Below the pieces are notes generated by a model. That model saw only the letters and a program-made list of their open reading frames with translations. It was not told the origin of the DNA and searched no databases. A DNA stretch of 64,000 nt from Streptomyces sp. NRRL S-118. Lineage in GTDB: Bacteria > Actinomycetota > Actinomycetes > Streptomycetales > Streptomycetaceae. The translations under genes and the position numbers were made by a program. Location of the stretch: NCBI RefSeq assembly GCF_000716335.1, contig NZ_KL591022.1:54752-118751 (forward strand). Reading direction: 5' to 3'. Below are positions 35,099-43,424 of the stretch, piece by piece (positions within the stretch are counted from its first letter, which is position 1; each line of letters opens with the position of its first letter).

Positions 35099-36553
35099 TC
35101 AGACCCCGGCCCCGGGCCCGGGCGGCGGCTCCCCCTCCGCGCGGGCCCCGCGCTTCGCCAGGTTGGAGTTGCGGTAGGAGTAGCCGAAGTACACCACCAG
35201 CCCCAGCAGGAGCCAGACGGCGAACCGCGCCCACGTCTGCCACTGCAGGAAGGTGATCAGCCAGACCGAGAAGACCACGCCGAGCGCCGGCACCACCGGC
35301 ATCCCCGGCGTGCGGAACGTGCGCGGCAGGTCCGGCCGCTTGTAGTGCAGCACGATGACCGCCACGCACACCACGACGAACGCCAGCAGGATGCCGATGT
35401 TCGTCAGCTCGGCCGCCTCGCCGATCGGCAGGAACCCGGCGATCAGCGCCGAGGCGGCGCCCACGATCCACGTCACCCGGGTCGGCACGTGCCGCGTCGG
35501 GTGCGTCTTGGCGAACCACCGCGGCAGCAGCCCGTCCCGGGACATGGAGAACCACACACGGGTCACACCCAGCATGAACGTGAACATCACGGTGAGGATG
35601 CCGATGATGGCGCCCACCGCGATGACGTCCGCCAGCGCGCCCAGGCCCACCGACTTGAAGGCCGTGGAGAAGCCGCTCTCCTTGTCGATCTCGGTGTAGT
35701 TCTGCATGCCCGTCAGCACCAGGCACGCCAGCACGTACAGGACCATCGAGATCGCCAGCGAGTAGAGGATCGCCTTCGGCATGTGCCGCTGCGCGTCCTT
35801 GGACTCCTCCGCCGCCGTCGACATCGCGTCGTACCCGAACACCGCGAAGAACACCGTCGCCGCACCGGTGAACGCCCCGCCCACGCCGTACGGGAAGAAG
35901 GGGGTGTAGTTCGCCGAGGTGATGTGGAAGAAGCCGACCACGATCACCAGCAGCACGACGAGCACCTTCAGCACCACGACCACCGTCTCGAAGCGGGCGG
36001 CGTTCTTGATGCCGAGCGTGAGCAGATAAGCGATCAGCAGGCACAGCAGGGCGGCGAACAGGTCCACCCGGTGGCCTTCTCCCGTGCCGGGCGCGCCCAG
36101 CATCCAGGCGGGCAGTTCCGCCCCCACTTCGCCGAGCAGGAAGTTGAAGTAGCCGGAGATGCCGATCGCGACGACCGCCACGATCGCGGTGTACTCCAGC
36201 AGCAGGTCCCAGCCGATGAACCAGCCGGCGAGCTCACCGAGGACCGCGTAGCCGTACGTGTACGCCGATCCCGCCTTCGGGATGAGCCCGGCGAACTCGG
36301 CGTAGCTGAAGGCGGCGGCCGCGCTCGCCACACCCGCGACGAGGAACGACACCAGCACCGCCGGACCGGCCGTGCCGTTGGCGACGGTACCGGCGAGGGT
36401 GAAGATTCCCGCGCCGATGATGCCGCCCACCCCGATCGCCGTGAGCTGCCACAGCCCCAGCGTCCGGGTGAGCTGCTCCTGCGCGCCGCCCTCCTCGATC
36501 AGTTCGATGGGTTTGCGGCGCAGAATTCCCTGCCCCGCGCGGATCCTGGCCAT
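35099..36553 (-). CDS. APC-family (cationic) amino-acid permease
   Basis: A 484-residue permease with about 12-13 helices. Family features: LTAIGVGGIIGAGIFTLAG near the start, SYAEFAGLIPKAGSAYTYGYA, FFAVFGYDAMSTAAEESKDA and LARHVPTRV-like loops. Related to YfnA/CAT-type importers of Lys, Arg or other amino acids. ATG at 36553 preceded by GAGGTG. Convergent with capA and separated by six bases. Confidence 0.92.
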   Translation of the reverse strand: MARIRAGQGILRRKPIELIEEGGAQEQLTRTLGLWQLTAIGVGGIIGAGIFTLAGTVANGTAGPAVLVSFLVAGVASAAAAFSYAEFAGLIPKAGSAYTYGYAVLGELAGWFIGWDLLLEYTAIVAVVAIGISGYFNFLLGEVGAELPAWMLGAPGTGEGHRVDLFAALLCLLIAYLLTLGIKNAARFETVVVVLKVLVVLLVIVVGFFHITSANYTPFFPYGVGGAFTGAATVFFAVFGYDAMSTAAEESKDAQRHMPKAILYSLAISMVLYVLACLVLTGMQNYTEIDKESGFSTAFKSVGLGALADVIAVGAIIGILTVMFTFMLGVTRVWFSMSRDGLLPRWFAKTHPTRHVPTRVTWIVGAASALIAGFLPIGEAAELTNIGILLAFVVVCVAVIVLHYKRPDLPRTFRTPGMPVVPALGVVFSVWLITFLQWQTWARFAVWLLLGLVVYFGYSYRNSNLAKRGARAEGEPPPGPGAGV

Positions 36554-36764
36554 GAGCGTCACCTCTTTGCGGACGGCATCGGCTGACGGCCGATCATGAT
36601 GGCGCAGCGGGGGGTGCGGCGGAAGACGCCACACGGCCCGCCGGACCAGTGGCCCGAGAAGTGCCCGGCTACGGCCGCCTGCCCCGTCCTGCCCCCGCCG
36701 GCGGGCGGCCCGGCGGAACCGGCGTGCCCCTCCGGCTCGCCGATCGACGGCTCCTGGTCGTCCT

Positions 36765-37019
36765 CGGCACCGGACCGGGCACGGCCCGCTCGCAGCTGAC
36801 CGAGCCCGTGGAGCAGTGGCGGCGGTTCACCGAGCGGTCGTTGCCGTCGGCGCCCGGCGACCCGGAGGCGATGGAGGTCGGGACGAGGGAGTCCTCGACG
36901 CGCTGGAGTTCGCGATGCCGCCGACGGGCGGGCTCGGCATCGGCGCGGACCGGCTCGTCATGGTCCCGGCCGGGCCATCCGGGAGACCTGCCCTTCCTCA
37001 CAGGTCCGCCGGCACTGAA
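36765..37019 (+). pseudogene. C-terminal remnant of a class II lysyl-tRNA synthetase gene
   Basis: Plus-strand pieces match the C-terminal end of lysyl-tRNA synthetase in three frames: GTGPGTARSQLTEPVEQWRR and APGDPEAMEV; then LDALEFAMPPTGGLGIGADR and LVMV (motif 3); then after another shift RAIRETCPSSQVRRH and a stop near 37019. Two frameshifts and a missing N-terminal make it non-functional. It sits between the permease and the deacetylase. Confidence 0.8.
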
Positions 37020-37135
37020 CGGACCCGTCGCAGGGCGACGACACGCCGGGGCCGGCTCCTCCTATCGAGTGCAATCGACCGCCCCCACCGGTGTGGGACG
37101 GCGACCGGGAGCATCCGCCATGCGAGTTATTAATC
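37020..37135. other. Short region before the NodB gene
   Basis: About 115 bases without a gene, moderately AT-richer around 37126-37140. It may hold the promoter for the deacetylase gene, but no clear elements are visible. Confidence 0.3.
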
Positions 37136-38047
37136 ATGAAAAACGATGAGATGCCCACAGGGCGGCGGATGGTGCTCCGCATCGCCGCCGTGCTCGGGGC
37201 CACCACCACCGTCGGACTCTTCGCCAACGACCGCTTCACTCCCGAGCGGGCCGGCACACCGTCCGGGCCGTCCACCGCCCGCCCAGCCCCAGCCCCAGCC
37301 TCCGCCCCCGCCCGCGGCCCCGGACGGGCGGCCGCCGCCCCGCCCGCGGCCGCGGGCCCGCAGGCCGGGGCGCGTCTGGCGCCGTCCGCGTACCGCCTCC
37401 AGCCGATGACCTCAGAGAGCCCGCCCCGCTACCGCCGCGCCCTGCCGCCGGTGCGGCAGCGGCCCCTCCTGCGCGTGTCCGGCATCGGCCGCACGATGGT
37501 GCTCTCCTTCGACGACGGGCCCGACCCCCGCTACACCCCCGCCGTCCTGCGGACCCTGCGGGCGCACCAAGTACGGGCGATGTTCTTCGTCTGCGGCGAG
37601 ATGGCCGCGTACCGTCCCGACCTGCTGCGCGAGATGACCGCCGACGGCCACGTCGTCGGCAACCACTCGTGGTCCCACCCCAACGTCAGCAAACTCGCCC
37701 CCTCCGGCATCCGCGACGAGCTCGGCAGGACCTGCGACGTGATCGAGCGCAGCACCGGCGCCCCGCCCCTGTGGTACCGGGCCCCCTACGGGGCCTGGAA
37801 CCGGGACTCGTTCGAGATCGGGGCCGAGCTCGGCATGGAGCCGCTCGCCTGGACCGTGGACACCCTCGACTGGACGGAACCGGGCAGCTCGGCCATCGTG
37901 CGCCGCGTCATGGACGGGGCCGCACCCGGTGTCGTGGTGCTCTCCCACGACGCGGGTGGCGACCGCTCGCAGAGCGTGGAGGCACTGAAGACCTATCTGC
38001 CCCGGCTGCTCGACGCCGGGTACCACCTCACCGTGCCGCGTCGGTGA
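37136..38047 (+). CDS. Secreted NodB-type polysaccharide deacetylase (CE4)
   Basis: About 303 residues: a hydrophobic N-terminal anchor (MVLRIAAVLGATTTVGLFA), a long Pro/Ala-rich linker, then a CE4 deacetylase. Motif 1 SFDDGPDPRYTP, motif 2 HSWSHPNVSKL (H-x3-H metal ligands), motif 3 YRAPYGAWN, motif 4 WTVDTLDW and motif 5 VVVLSHDAGG are all present. It removes N-acetyl groups from a sugar polymer, probably peptidoglycan or chitin. The start is uncertain; ATG at 37136, 37151 or 37169. Confidence 0.9.
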   Translation: MKNDEMPTGRRMVLRIAAVLGATTTVGLFANDRFTPERAGTPSGPSTARPAPAPASAPARGPGRAAAAPPAAAGPQAGARLAPSAYRLQPMTSESPPRYRRALPPVRQRPLLRVSGIGRTMVLSFDDGPDPRYTPAVLRTLRAHQVRAMFFVCGEMAAYRPDLLREMTADGHVVGNHSWSHPNVSKLAPSGIRDELGRTCDVIERSTGAPPLWYRAPYGAWNRDSFEIGAELGMEPLAWTVDTLDWTEPGSSAIVRRVMDGAAPGVVVLSHDAGGDRSQSVEALKTYLPRLLDAGYHLTVPRR

Positions 38048-38048
38048 A

Positions 38049-38083
38049 CGCGGCGCCCGCGCGCCGGCCGCGCGGGCGCCGCG
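38049..38083. terminator. Perfect 14-bp hairpin terminator between convergent genes
   Basis: CGCGGCGCCCGCGC (38049-38062), loop GCCGGCC, GCGCGGGCGCCGCG (38070-38083). It follows the deacetylase stop by two bases and lies 13 bases from the sortase stop; it can serve both. Confidence 0.85.
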
Positions 38084-38095
38084 TGCGGCGGACCC

Positions 38096-38752
38096 TCAGC
38101 GGGTCTCCACCATCCGCGCGAAGACGACCACGTTGCCGTCGTACCCGCCGGCCTTGGAGTAGCCGCCGCCGCAGGTGATCACGCGCAGCTCCGCGTGGCC
38201 GGTGTCGCCGTAGACGCGCACACCCGGGAAGTCCTGCTTGGAGAAGACCTCGATGCCGTAGACCTCGAAGACCGCCACGCGGCCGTCGTAGCGCGTCACC
38301 TCCACCAGCTGGCCCCGCTTGACCGAACCGAGCCCGTAGAAGACGGCCGGCCCCGAATGGTTGTCGACGTGGCCGACGATGACGGCCGTACCGCGCTGGC
38401 CCGGCGAGATGCCGTTCTGGTACCAGCCCGCCAGATTGGGGTCCTGGGGCGGCGGCGCGTCGATCCAGCCCTCCTTGTCCAGTCCCACGTCCATGATCGG
38501 GGCGTCCACGTTGATCGCCTCGATCCGGATGCGCGACGCGGGCGCGTATGCCAATGTCTGCAACGAGGCCGGCGGGGTGGGGGCCATGGCGACGCCGCGC
38601 TCCGAGGGCGTCGCGAGGGCCGCCGGCTGCGGTGGCCCGATCCGGTCGTCCAGGCCGTTCCGCAACATCGCAGTACCGGTGAGCAGGACGAGGGCCAGTG
38701 CGCCCCACGGCGAGCGTCTCCTCCACTCGAAGCCGCTGTGCTCCAGACCCAT
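38096..38752 (-). CDS. Class F sortase
   Basis: A 218-residue membrane-anchored transpeptidase: N-terminal helix (ALALVLLTGTAML), then a sortase barrel with catalytic His128 (VIVGHVDNHSG), Cys194 (RVITCGG) and Arg213 (VVVFARM). Class F sortases of actinobacteria attach surface proteins to the wall or modify pili; their substrates are mostly unknown. Neither secreted neighbour (39067 or 39712) shows an LPxTG or LAxTG motif. ATG at 38752. Confidence 0.92.
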   Translation of the reverse strand: MGLEHSGFEWRRRSPWGALALVLLTGTAMLRNGLDDRIGPPQPAALATPSERGVAMAPTPPASLQTLAYAPASRIRIEAINVDAPIMDVGLDKEGWIDAPPPQDPNLAGWYQNGISPGQRGTAVIVGHVDNHSGPAVFYGLGSVKRGQLVEVTRYDGRVAVFEVYGIEVFSKQDFPGVRVYGDTGHAELRVITCGGGYSKAGGYDGNVVVFARMVETR

Positions 38753-39066
38753 GGTTCTCCCTTCGAGGCGTGTGTACGCACGCTAAGGGCGGCGCACGCG
38801 GCGGGCGATCAGTGGAGGGCGAACGGGTGGCCGGGACGCCGGACGGGTGATGACCCATCCGAGTACTCGTCATGGACCTCCCTGACGGTCTGTGACCTGC
38901 GGCTCCATCAGCTTCAGCACCGCCTCACCGGCGTGTCGTCTCACTGAGGTGGACCAATTGTCGAAATGCGGTGATCAGACCGGCTTGTGAAGGTTCGTCG
39001 TGGAAGGCGTACTCGTCGAATTTCCCGGAGCGCCGCTTTGGGGCGTCTTCCACTGGAGGTTCAACC
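38753..39066. other. Intergenic control region of sortase and secreted protein
   Basis: 314 bases, no gene. Near the sortase start the palindrome GCGTG-TGTA-CGCACGC occurs around 38770-38785. A GGAGG ribosome site at about 39052-39056 serves the gene at 39067. No clear sigma-factor promoter was identified. Confidence 0.4.
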
Positions 39067-39573
39067 ATGCGTGCTTCACGCGCTCTCGCGGTGGCCGCCA
39101 CCGCGTTCGCGGCCGTCGGGGTCTGCGCTCCCACCGCCGCCGCCACCGACAGTGGCAGCGGCGGCGGCAACGGTCCCACCAATGTCACCGTCCGTCCCAC
39201 CCAGGTGCACCAGGGCGGTCAGCTGGCGGTGAGTGCCTCGGGCTGCAACCGCGGCGGCAGCGTCACGTCCAACGCCTTCCCTCCCACCGCACTCACCCTG
39301 AACCGCGCCGGCCAGTCCGCCGCGACCCCCCGCATCTACGACCACGCAACGCCCGGCCAGTACAACCTGGCCGTCCGGTGCAACGACAGCTCGCTCGTCG
39401 TCACCCGCACCTTCACCGTGATCGCCGGCCGCGGCGCCGTGGGCGGCCTCGGCGGCTCCATGGCCCCGAGCTCCACCGAGATGGCCATCGGTGCCGCCCT
39501 CGTCGGCACGGCGGCCATCGGCGGCGGGCTGTTCATCAGCCGGCGTCGCCGCCTGATCGGCGGACAGGTCTGA
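39067..39573 (+). CDS. Exported, C-terminally membrane-anchored protein (paralogue of 39712)
   Basis: 168 residues: signal peptide (RALAVAATAFAAVGVCAPTAAA), a compact extracellular domain with two Cys (VSASGCNRGG and VRCNDSS), a GRGAVGGLGGS linker and a C-terminal helix with Arg-rich stop (LVGTAAIGGGLFISRRRR). The N-terminal P-T-Q-V-H-Q-G-G-Q pattern and the GGLGGS linker also occur in the gene at 39712, so they are paralogues facing each other. Function unknown, likely surface-exposed. Confidence 0.85.
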   Translation: MRASRALAVAATAFAAVGVCAPTAAATDSGSGGGNGPTNVTVRPTQVHQGGQLAVSASGCNRGGSVTSNAFPPTALTLNRAGQSAATPRIYDHATPGQYNLAVRCNDSSLVVTRTFTVIAGRGAVGGLGGSMAPSSTEMAIGAALVGTAAIGGGLFISRRRRLIGGQV

Positions 39574-39603
39574 CCGGCCGAACCTCCCGGTCCGGCCGTA
39601 CAC

Positions 39604-39650
39604 GCCCGTCGCCCCGAGTCCTCGACGAAGGACTCGGGGCGACGGGCTTT
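39604..39650. terminator. 19-bp perfect hairpin between convergent paralogues
   Basis: Stem arms at 39604-39622 and 39629-39647 are perfectly complementary, with a CGACGA loop and a TTT tail. One of the strongest terminators in the window; it serves both convergent genes. Confidence 0.9.
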
Positions 39651-39711
39651 CGGGTGGTGCGACCGGTGGTGCGGTCGGGGCCCTGCGGTGGTTCTCCGGC
39701 CCGCGGGCGGG

Positions 39712-40257
39712 TCAGTGGCGGCGGGTCTGGGCCCGGCGGCGCACCACGAAGATGACGCCGGTGGCCGCGACCACCACGAGTCCGGTGCCCAGGGCGATCT
39801 GGCCGGTGTTCCAGCCGTTGACGCTGCCGCCGAGGCCGCCCCGCACGCCCTGTGGGGGCGCGATGGCAGTCCTCGTGGCGGTGGCCGTCCGGGTCACGGT
39901 CGGGACGGCTGTGGACCTGCTCGTGGGAGTGGCCGTGGCCAGGGCGATGGTGAGGTCCGCGGAGCCCGGGCTGCCGCCCGCGCAGGTGAAGTTCACCGTG
40001 TAGACCGCGCCCCGCTTGGCGTCCCAGTCCACCGTCGCGGTCGCCGCGCCGCCGGCCGGGATGGTCGCGGTGTCGAAGACGCCCGACGACGCCATGGCCG
40101 TGCCCGGGCAGCCGGGGGCGGAGAGCACCACCTTGCCGCCCGGCTGGACGGTCCTCGGGCTGACGACGAAATCGCCCTGCTGCGCGGCGGCGGGCGTGGT
40201 GAGGGCGAGAGCGGCCGCTCCGAGCAGAGCGGCGGAGGCGGCACGTATCGCGCGCAT
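39712..40257 (-). CDS. Exported, C-terminally membrane-anchored protein (paralogue of 39067)
   Basis: 181 residues: signal peptide (ASAALLGAAALALTTPAAA), an extracellular domain (VVSPRTVQPGGKVVLSAPGC, TVNFTCAGGSPG), a Thr/Ala-rich stalk, GGLGGSVNGWN, then a C-terminal helix (IALGTGLVVVAATGVIFVV) and RRRAQTRRH. Same architecture as the convergent neighbour. ATG has GGAGG upstream. No sortase signal visible. Confidence 0.85.
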   Translation of the reverse strand: MRAIRAASAALLGAAALALTTPAAAQQGDFVVSPRTVQPGGKVVLSAPGCPGTAMASSGVFDTATIPAGGAATATVDWDAKRGAVYTVNFTCAGGSPGSADLTIALATATPTSRSTAVPTVTRTATATRTAIAPPQGVRGGLGGSVNGWNTGQIALGTGLVVVAATGVIFVVRRRAQTRRH

Positions 40258-40413
40258 GGTCGTTCCTCCGGGTCCCGAGGAGCAGCTGCGGAACGGATTT
40301 CCACAAAGGGACTGGTATGCACCTCGATGCCGGAAACGCTAGGAGTGCCGTACCACACGCGCGATCCCAGACGGGCGAATGGGGCACCGGTGTCCCCCGA
40401 ACGGGGGACACCT

Positions 40414-41178
40414 TCAGCTCCGCAGGTGCGGGAAGAGCGTGAGGAACGCATCGGGCGTCGCGGACACCCCCCGGCCGAACGGGGCGTCGAACGCCCAGAT
40501 GAGGAACAGCAGGAACGCGATCAGCGCGCTGAAGAGGCCGGCCAGCAGGAGCTCGCGGAAGGTGCGCCGGATCTGCAGCATGAAGATCATGCCCACGGTC
40601 ACCAGCGCTCCGGTGATCAGCCCGAACCACACCACTCCCGGCATCGTGGCACCCGCGCTCTCGGCGCGCGCGGTGCGGGCGTCGTCGACGATCGCCACGT
40701 GGTCCACCAGCGGCTGGTACGCCTCCCCCTCGTGCTCGTCGGCGGGCCGGTAGTCGGTGACGTCCCGGCGCAGCCGGTCCAGCAGCTCGGTTCCCTCGTC
40801 GGCCAGCTCGCCGTGGTCGGCCATGTGGTGCCATTCGGTGTCCACGACGTACGACACGTACGCCGCCACGTCGTCGCGGACGCGGTCGCGCACGGCGTCG
40901 GGCCAGACCGCGACGCGCCGGTCCACCTCGTGCAGGGCCTGCGCCTCCTGGCGGACGGTCTCCTGGGCGGCACCGCGGCCCTCCCAGACACCGGCGATCG
41001 CCAGTCCCAGGACGATCGCGTACACCACGCCGATCATCATCGTCATGTACTCGATGACGTCGGGCGTCTCGTTCGGGTCGTCGTCGTCGGTGACGCGCCG
41101 GTTGTTGATGACGACGATGGTGAGGACGACGGCGCACGCGGCGGCCATCGCGATGGACAGAACAAGCCATTCCGACAA
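40414..41178 (-). CDS. DUF4239 family membrane protein
   Basis: 254 residues of the bestrophin-like DUF4239 family: two N-terminal helices (LVLSIAMAAACAVVLTIVVI, MMIGVVYAIVLGLAIAG), a long cytoplasmic helical loop (QETVRQEAQALHEVDRRVAVW) and two C-terminal helices (FGLITGALVTVGMIFML, LLLAGLFSALIAFLLFLIW). A channel-like role is suggested by the fold. TTG start at 41178 has GGAGGA upstream at good distance. Confidence 0.88.
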   Translation of the reverse strand: MSEWLVLSIAMAAACAVVLTIVVINNRRVTDDDDPNETPDVIEYMTMMIGVVYAIVLGLAIAGVWEGRGAAQETVRQEAQALHEVDRRVAVWPDAVRDRVRDDVAAYVSYVVDTEWHHMADHGELADEGTELLDRLRRDVTDYRPADEHEGEAYQPLVDHVAIVDDARTARAESAGATMPGVVWFGLITGALVTVGMIFMLQIRRTFRELLLAGLFSALIAFLLFLIWAFDAPFGRGVSATPDAFLTLFPHLRS

Positions 41179-41205
41179 GGCGGTTCCTCCGTCGGTGAGT
41201 GAGGA

Positions 41206-41787
41206 TCAGCGGGACGAGCGGGGGCGCAGTGCGGCGGCGGCGAGCACCGCGGGAGCCGTGACCAGGAGCATCAGGGACACCGGCGAAGGGCCGCCGTCCG
41301 GTTCCGGGCGCTCCACGCGCCGGTAGGAGGGCAGCGGCACGGGAGGCGGGGGCGGCTTCGGGCGCGCCGAGGGCTGAGGCGCCGGGGGCTCGGGGGCCGG
41401 CCTGGGCACGGGCCTGGGCTTCGGCGCGGGCACGGGCTTCGGCGCCGGCTGCGGGGGAGGAGGTGGAGCCGGGCGCCGAGGCGGTTCCGGCACGGCCGGC
41501 GCGGGAGGCGGCTCGGGCGTGGGCGTGGGGGTCGGTTCCGGCTCCGGCGGAGGCGGCGGTGGCGTCGGTGTCGGTGTCGGTGTCGGTGTGGGAGCGGGGG
41601 TCGGGCTCGGCGAGCACGCGGAGCCTCCGGCGATCGACACCGCCGAACCGGGCCCGGACGGGCCGACGGTGGCGTAGGCGCAGGCGTCGGCGGCCGCGGG
41701 CGGCGGTGCCGCCAGCAGACAGGTGAGGACGGTGGCCGGCAGCAGCCGCAGGGCGATCTTTCCGTACACGGCCACGAGCTTGATCAC
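41206..41787 (-). CDS. Exported proline-rich protein with C-terminal anchor
   Basis: About 193 residues: signal peptide (LRLLPATVLTCLLAAPPPAAA), one Cys pair (ACAYATVG, GSACSPSP), a stalk of Pro-Thr and Pro-rich repeats (PTPTPTPTPPPPPPEPEP) about 100 residues long, and a C-terminal hydrophobic segment (SLMLLVTAPAVLAAAAL). The stalk suggests spanning of the wall. GTG at 41787 is the likely start. The frame is open to 43113, but that part is antisense to the lipoprotein gene. It lies 27 bases downstream of DUF4239, possibly one unit. Confidence 0.75.
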   Translation of the reverse strand: MIKLVAVYGKIALRLLPATVLTCLLAAPPPAAADACAYATVGPSGPGSAVSIAGGSACSPSPTPAPTPTPTPTPTPPPPPPEPEPTPTPTPEPPPAPAVPEPPRRPAPPPPPQPAPKPVPAPKPRPVPRPAPEPPAPQPSARPKPPPPPVPLPSYRRVERPEPDGGPSPVSLMLLVTAPAVLAAAALRPRSSR

Positions 41788-41991
41788 ATCCGGGGTGCCG
41801 CACCCGGTGAATCGAGCCCCGTTCCCCTGAAGGAGCGGTTCTGCGTGACCTCCCGCCCGCGCGTCGCCAGTTGGCGTGCCGGCAGAAAATTCCGGCGCGC
41901 GTTGAACACCCGGCACCTCCCCGCCCGTACCTAGGGCCATGAACGGCGCACACGGGGCGCCGCAACCGGCTGAGACGCAACGGGAGATGAC

Positions 41992-43005
41992 ATGAAGACC
42001 TGGCGGAACGCCTCGCTCGCGGTGACAGCGGCGGCCGTGCTGGCGCTGACGACGGCGTGCGGTCAGGAGAAGGGTACGCAGAACACCAACGGGCAGTCCG
42101 TCGGCGCCGCGGCACCGGCCGGAGCGCCCGCCGAGAACGCCGGCGGCTACGGTTCGGACTACGGCTCCGGGGGCGCCGCGCAGGGAGGCGCCGCACAGGG
42201 AGGCGCCGAGGCCGGGCCGGCCGGCCAGCTCGCCGTGTGGGACAGCAAGGAACTCGGCAAGGTGCTCACCGACAGCGAGGGCTTCACCCTGTACCGCTTC
42301 GACAAGGACTCGGCGAGCCCGCCGAAGTCCAATTGCGAGGGGGAATGCGCCAAGACGTGGCCGGTGGTGTCCGCCGACGGCGCCAAGCCGCCGGCCGGCG
42401 TGGACGCCTCCCTCATGGGCGAGGTGACCCGCGCCGACGGCACCAAGCAACTCACCCTCGACGGCTGGCCTCTGTACCGGTACGCCAAGGACACCAAGCC
42501 CGGTGAGGCCAAGGGCCAGGGCGTGGGCGGCACGTGGTACGCCGCGTCCCCCGACGGCAAGAAGGCCGCCGCGGGCAGTGGTGCCGAAGGCGAGGAGGAG
42601 GCGGGCGCGGGCGAGGAGGAGAGCGGCGAGGACGCCGGCACCCCGGCCGACCTGGCCGGCCTGTCGGTCCGCAAGGACCCGAAGCTCGGCGAGGTCGTCG
42701 TCGACAAGAACGGCATGACGGTCTACCGGTTCCAGAAGGACTCCGCCTGGCCGATGAAGACGGCGTGCACGGGTGACTGCCTCAAGAAGTGGCCGGTGGT
42801 GGCGCCCGTCGACAAGAACGACACCGAGGGCATCAAGCTCAAGGGCTTCGTGACCTTCGACCGGCCCGACGGCATCCAGCAGCAGACGATCGACTGCTGG
42901 CCCCTCTACACCTTCGCCGGCGACAAGAAGCCCGGTGACACCAACGGCCAGGGCGTCGGCGGCACGTGGTTCGCCGTCTCGCCCGAGGGCAAGGTCGTCA
43001 AGTAG
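41992..43005 (+). CDS. SCO0930-family lipoprotein with two repeat domains
   Basis: A 337-residue lipoprotein: lipobox LTTACGQ, a Gly/Ala-rich segment, then two copies of a secreted repeat, each with LYRF(D/Q)KDS, C-x3-C (CEGECAKTWPVV and CTGDCLKKWPVV), WPLY and GQGVGGTW(Y/F)A(A/V)SP. This repeat (COG4315-like) is widespread in actinobacterial lipoproteins; function unknown, perhaps redox or metal binding via the C-x3-C. ATG with GGGAGA upstream. In S. coelicolor, from memory, the homologue SCO0930 is near rmdA as here. Confidence 0.9.
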   Translation: MKTWRNASLAVTAAAVLALTTACGQEKGTQNTNGQSVGAAAPAGAPAENAGGYGSDYGSGGAAQGGAAQGGAEAGPAGQLAVWDSKELGKVLTDSEGFTLYRFDKDSASPPKSNCEGECAKTWPVVSADGAKPPAGVDASLMGEVTRADGTKQLTLDGWPLYRYAKDTKPGEAKGQGVGGTWYAASPDGKKAAAGSGAEGEEEAGAGEEESGEDAGTPADLAGLSVRKDPKLGEVVVDKNGMTVYRFQKDSAWPMKTACTGDCLKKWPVVAPVDKNDTEGIKLKGFVTFDRPDGIQQQTIDCWPLYTFAGDKKPGDTNGQGVGGTWFAVSPEGKVVK

Positions 43006-43024
43006 CCCCGGCCGCACCGGCCGA

Positions 43025-43058
43025 GCGGCCCCGGGCCCCGACGGGACCCCGGGGCCGC
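43025..43058 (+). terminator. Terminator after the SCO0930-like lipoprotein
   Basis: GCGGCCCCGG (43025-43034) and CCGGGGCCGC (43049-43058) form a perfect 10-bp stem, 20 bases after the lipoprotein stop. Confidence 0.75.
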
Positions 43059-43424
43059 GCCCCCGCCTCACCGGAGCCCACGGAAGACCCGGCGCGGTCC
43101 GGCCCCGCAACACGGGCCCGAAGTGGCGGAAAGCGTTCGTACAACAGCAAGCGAAGCCCCCACAGCCGCCGGAGCGCCAGCAGAGTCCCCACGCGCCTCC
43201 GGCCCGGGTGGCCGGTCTCCCACCGGCCGGTCACCCGCCCCGGCCCGCCGGCCCACGCCCCCCGCGTGACCGGCGGGCCGGTCGCACGTGCCAACGGCGT
43301 GTGACCAAGAACGGACCGCTATTTTCCGGTTCCTCTCGCTCTCCTGGCGGACGATCAGTAGCCTCGGCTCGAACACCGGCCATGAACATGGCCGCATCCC
43401 CGTGGCGACTAGTTGGAGACATCG
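43059..43424. other. Upstream region of the methyltransferase-rmdA pair
   Basis: 366 bases with no gene. A perfect 16-bp palindrome GGCCATGAACATGGCC lies at 43378-43393, about 30 bases before the methyltransferase start, and the bases around 43310-43330 are comparatively AT-rich. The palindrome may be an operator. Confidence 0.45.

Noticed and set aside
41788..43113. Upstream extension of the minus-strand proline-rich protein
   Set aside because: It is antisense to the SCO0930-like lipoprotein; the signal peptide begins at about 41787, so the start was set there.
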